From NCBI RefSeq assembly GCF_002797375.1, contig NZ_KZ454941.1, positions 3,160,789 to 3,224,788 on the forward strand: a DNA stretch of 64,000 nucleotides, written 5' to 3'. Each line of letters starts with the position of its first letter. Position 1 is the first letter of the stretch. Positions 62,205 to 64,000 of this stretch are shown here, piece by piece. The position numbers and the translations under genes are program-made. Below the pieces are notes generated by a model. The model made no database searches, was not told the DNA's origin, and saw nothing but the letters and a program-made list of their open reading frames with translations. The DNA comes from Bacillus sp. FJAT-42315. GTDB lineage: Bacteria > Bacillota > Bacilli > Bacillales > Domibacillaceae.

Positions 62205-62440
62205 GGTATATGAACCTCCCCCACCTATCGCTTCGCACTCTTAGGTGGAGGTTTCTTGTCGATCCCCTCGATATTAGAAGCTGGACAATGTCCATAGGTG
62301 TACGCGACACCCTCGTCTTTCTCAGGGACTGACGCTCCCATACGGAAGCAGTGGTCTTGACGCAAGATATCTCTCGACAGCTTGCTGCCACCGTAAGCAA
62401 CAGAGAGAACATTCTCCCTGGGGCGGTTCTGCCCATCTAC
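62205..62440 (-). ncRNA. Probable omega-RNA region of the TnpB element
   Basis: The 235 bp after tnpB to the right end are non-coding and structured (GGTGGCAGCAAGCTGTC, CCTGAGAAAGACGAGGG, and the right-end hairpin). In TnpB elements this region gives the guide RNA scaffold and the flank supplies the guide. Here the guide would start in the permease sequence (GGTCATATCCGACTAG). Assigned by position and family knowledge. Confidence 0.55.
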
Positions 62441-63630
62441 TACGCCTGTATAGGACGTAGATACGTGACACTGGTCAGCATCACTTCTCGAAACTTCCCG
62501 TACAAATACTCGGATAAGATATTCGATGCACCGTGGATGTCCCGATGCCGTTCATAGCCGCATGAGCATTGGTAGTTTCGTGAACGGACTTTGTTTCGTT
62601 TTCCGCAAGCAGGGCATGCTTGCGTCGTATAAGCTTCGTTTTCTTTCGATAAGGAGACGCCAGCCGCTTCTAATTTATAGGCCAACTGTTTCGTGAGTTT
62701 TCCAAAACTCCAGTTGCTTAGTTTTTGGTTCACTTGTTTGGAACGGGTACGTTTTCGTTTTTTGTTTCGCTTGCTTGTGTGCCGCTGGACGCCTTCCACA
62801 TCGCCAAGAGCGACATGCCCGACTTTTTGTTCCACGCACCAGTTCACAAAAGCACGAGTCGTCTTATGTAGGAGATCCCCTAGCTGTCGTTCACTTTTGG
62901 AGAGAATGTACTTTTTTGCTTGATTGTATTGGCGCCATTTTCTCGATCCTTTTTGACACCGACTCATGAGAATTTGTAGTTCTCTCACTTTTTTATTTCG
63001 CAATCGGTGAATGCTACGCATCTTTCTGCCCGAAATCACGAGGGCTTGTCCACTGGTATTGACGGCGGCAATCGTATGAATCTCACCTGGATCAATCGCA
63101 GCTGTATGACCGTCTTGAATCGGTACAGGGTTAATGCCGTCTTCATACGATAAACAGGCATGCCATCGGCCGTCATAGACGAGTTCTACTTCTTTGACCA
63201 CACCAGTTGGAACCGTGGCGAGCGTCAACACGAGCGGTGTCTGTTGTTTTCCTTGCCATCTTCCTAAGCTAAGTATCAGTTTCCGTCCTTCTAACACGAA
63301 AGATTTGTCGACCCATTTAGGATGAAACACGAATTTTTCTTTGTATGGATATCGGATGGATTTATTTGTTTTTCTTGCTTGGCGAACTCCTTCTCGGGCA
63401 CGCAAAAACTTGTGGCACACCGCTTGGATCGTCTGACTGTGAAGAGGATACAAGCCTTTGAGTTCAGCTTGAAGGTTGCTTTTGTTAATCCACTTGCCGT
63501 GAATCCGGTAATAATACCGAGCTAGCTGCACACAGTCATTCCAAATCGTTCCGCAGAGCCGACGTATGTGAAATAACTGTTGAAACGTGGACTGTGGCGC
63601 TGAAAAGCCCGTTTTCAACGTTAGATACAT
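62440..63630 (-). CDS. tnpB: RNA-guided nuclease TnpB (IS1341 type)
   Basis: This is a 396-aa TnpB of the OrfB family. It has an N-terminal wedge/REC-like part with FQQLFHIRRLCGTIWNDCV, RuvC-I Asp in AAIDPGEIHTIAAV, the zinc ribbon CPACGKRN...YQCSCGYER, and RuvC-III Asp in HRDIHGASNIL. At the RuvC-II position HVALGDVEGVQRH has GD where most members have E-D/N-L, so the catalytic Glu is moved or absent. AGGAGGGGATC precedes the ATG. It would make RNA-guided cuts at TTTAAC-flanked sites if active. Confidence 0.9.
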   Translation of the reverse strand: MYLTLKTGFSAPQSTFQQLFHIRRLCGTIWNDCVQLARYYYRIHGKWINKSNLQAELKGLYPLHSQTIQAVCHKFLRAREGVRQARKTNKSIRYPYKEKFVFHPKWVDKSFVLEGRKLILSLGRWQGKQQTPLVLTLATVPTGVVKEVELVYDGRWHACLSYEDGINPVPIQDGHTAAIDPGEIHTIAAVNTSGQALVISGRKMRSIHRLRNKKVRELQILMSRCQKGSRKWRQYNQAKKYILSKSERQLGDLLHKTTRAFVNWCVEQKVGHVALGDVEGVQRHTSKRNKKRKRTRSKQVNQKLSNWSFGKLTKQLAYKLEAAGVSLSKENEAYTTQACPACGKRNKVRSRNYQCSCGYERHRDIHGASNILSEYLYGKFREVMLTSVTYLRPIQA

Positions 63631-63833
63631 GAGATCCCCTCCTTTGTCATCATTATAAAACGAATGTATGTTCCCATAAATGGTAAATGGAAATTTTCAT
63701 CCTTTTTTCTTTCGACAAAGTTCGGCCGGTCCTCAACGAAACGCTTTTCGGCTGTGCCGAACCGAGATTCATCCCCTCCCTACTCGCTGGACTGTGCCCT
63801 TCACGCTCCGTGAGGAAGAGGACTTCTCTCGGA

Positions 63834-64000
63834 TTATGTTAAACGATATTTTAATAAATATTCTGCTGGTCCCATACCTGCATGTCTTCTAAATACGTAA
63901 GAAAGTCGATTTCGATTCACGTGATTTTGTTCTGCAAGCGCTGCTATTGTATGACTTTCATAATAGTATTCATGAATATAATTAGATACCCGTTCAAATA
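63834..64000 (-). pseudogene. AraC-type regulator, truncated by the IS element
   Basis: The window edge shows the AraC helix-turn-helix: YIHEYYYESHTIAALAEQ, NHVNRNRLSYVFRRHAGMG and PAEYLLKYRLT, then a stop at the IS boundary (63834). The second helix-turn-helix is missing. The upstream part is outside the window. In Bacillus, AraC regulators fused to a binding-protein domain (Btr type) stand next to siderophore importers, which fits the permease fragment on the other side. Confidence 0.85.

Larger units (their letters stand above)
62205..63837 (-). mobile_element. TnpB-only IS200/IS605-family element (IS1341 type)
   Basis: On the coding (minus) strand the left end follows TTTAAC, an IS605-type target sequence, and contains the hairpin CTTCCTCACGGAGCGTGAAG (63798-63819). 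The right end contains CCTCCACCTA / TAGGTGGGGGAGG (62214-62252). Only tnpB is present; no tnpA. The ends are estimates to within some bases. Confidence 0.8.

Noticed and set aside
63680..63892. Plus-strand open frame of 70 codons at the IS left end
   Set aside because: It crosses the IS boundary and its hairpin, with no ribosome binding site; a chance frame.
1..64000. tRNA or rRNA genes
   Set aside because: I saw no cloverleaf with a GGTTCGAATCC-type T arm and CCA end, and no rRNA-like stretch, though a dedicated scan was not possible.

Overview
The window comes from a low-GC, endospore-forming Bacillaceae chromosome. Evidence: a spore-coat transglutaminase (Tgl), a LysM-GH18 spore-cortex hydrolase, YpbS and YxcD family proteins, S-box, c-di-AMP and Mn2+ riboswitches of Bacillus type, AGGAGG ribosome binding sites and TTG/GTG starts. 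No rRNA, tRNA or CRISPR array was seen. I cannot name the species.

Layout. 1-1100: OmpR-type two-component pair (kinase cut by the window edge). 1.2-10.7 kb: one long minus-strand methionine-salvage unit under a SAM-I riboswitch, mtnW-mtnX-mtnB-mtnD, then a ribose-type ABC importer (probably for methylthioribose), then mtnK-mtnA. 10.9-13.8 kb: membrane protein, PaaI-type thioesterase and a PAS-GGDEF-EAL protein, interspersed with copies of a GTGACAGGCAC repeat. 13.9-20.1 kb: potassium operon, a promoter, two tandem c-di-AMP (ydaO) riboswitches, a terminator, a small membrane ORF, kdpF, kdpA, kdpB, kdpC and a kinase-less kdpD. 20-34 kb: ordinary core and accessory genes (LOG protein, Crp/Fnr regulator, OsmC, tgl, MFS, HDAC-like amidohydrolase with a divergent LuxR regulator, AtoE-type transporter, vanadium-haloperoxidase-like enzyme, MCP, isochorismatase, HprK-like kinase), plus an orphan-looking Mn2+ riboswitch at 22.9 kb. 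34-39.2 kb: beta-lactamase-like protein, a cluster of tiny membrane proteins bounded by direct repeats, a diguanylate cyclase, YpbS and a lipoprotein.

39.5-54.8 kb is the most unusual part. Six tightly packed minus-strand genes encode three different dynamin-like GTPases (761, 787 and 805 aa), a 402-aa protein that looks like a degenerate GTPase partner, a 1286-aa membrane-anchored coiled-coil protein built from about fourteen W-x3-Q-anchored repeats with a period of 69 residues, and an 89-aa helical protein. The cassette has its own promoter-like sequence and terminator. IS630-type end sequences in direct orientation lie on both sides. On the promoter side a decayed IS630 has truncated a further small GTPase gene, followed upstream by a TPR-like lipoprotein and a WYL-domain regulator. 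I infer a membrane-remodelling system, plausibly anti-phage. It resembles Eleos/LeoABC at domain level but has a composition I do not recognise.

55-64 kb: SDR oxidoreductase, membrane protein, LysM-GH18 hydrolase, secreted transglutaminase-like protein, conserved hypothetical, ECF S component. Last comes a TnpB-only IS200/IS605-type element lying between the truncated end of an AraC-type regulator and a FecCD permease lacking its N-terminus. This indicates loss of a siderophore-uptake locus. A second family of palindromic repeats (GGGACAAGGGACCTGTCC type) marks the gene junctions here.
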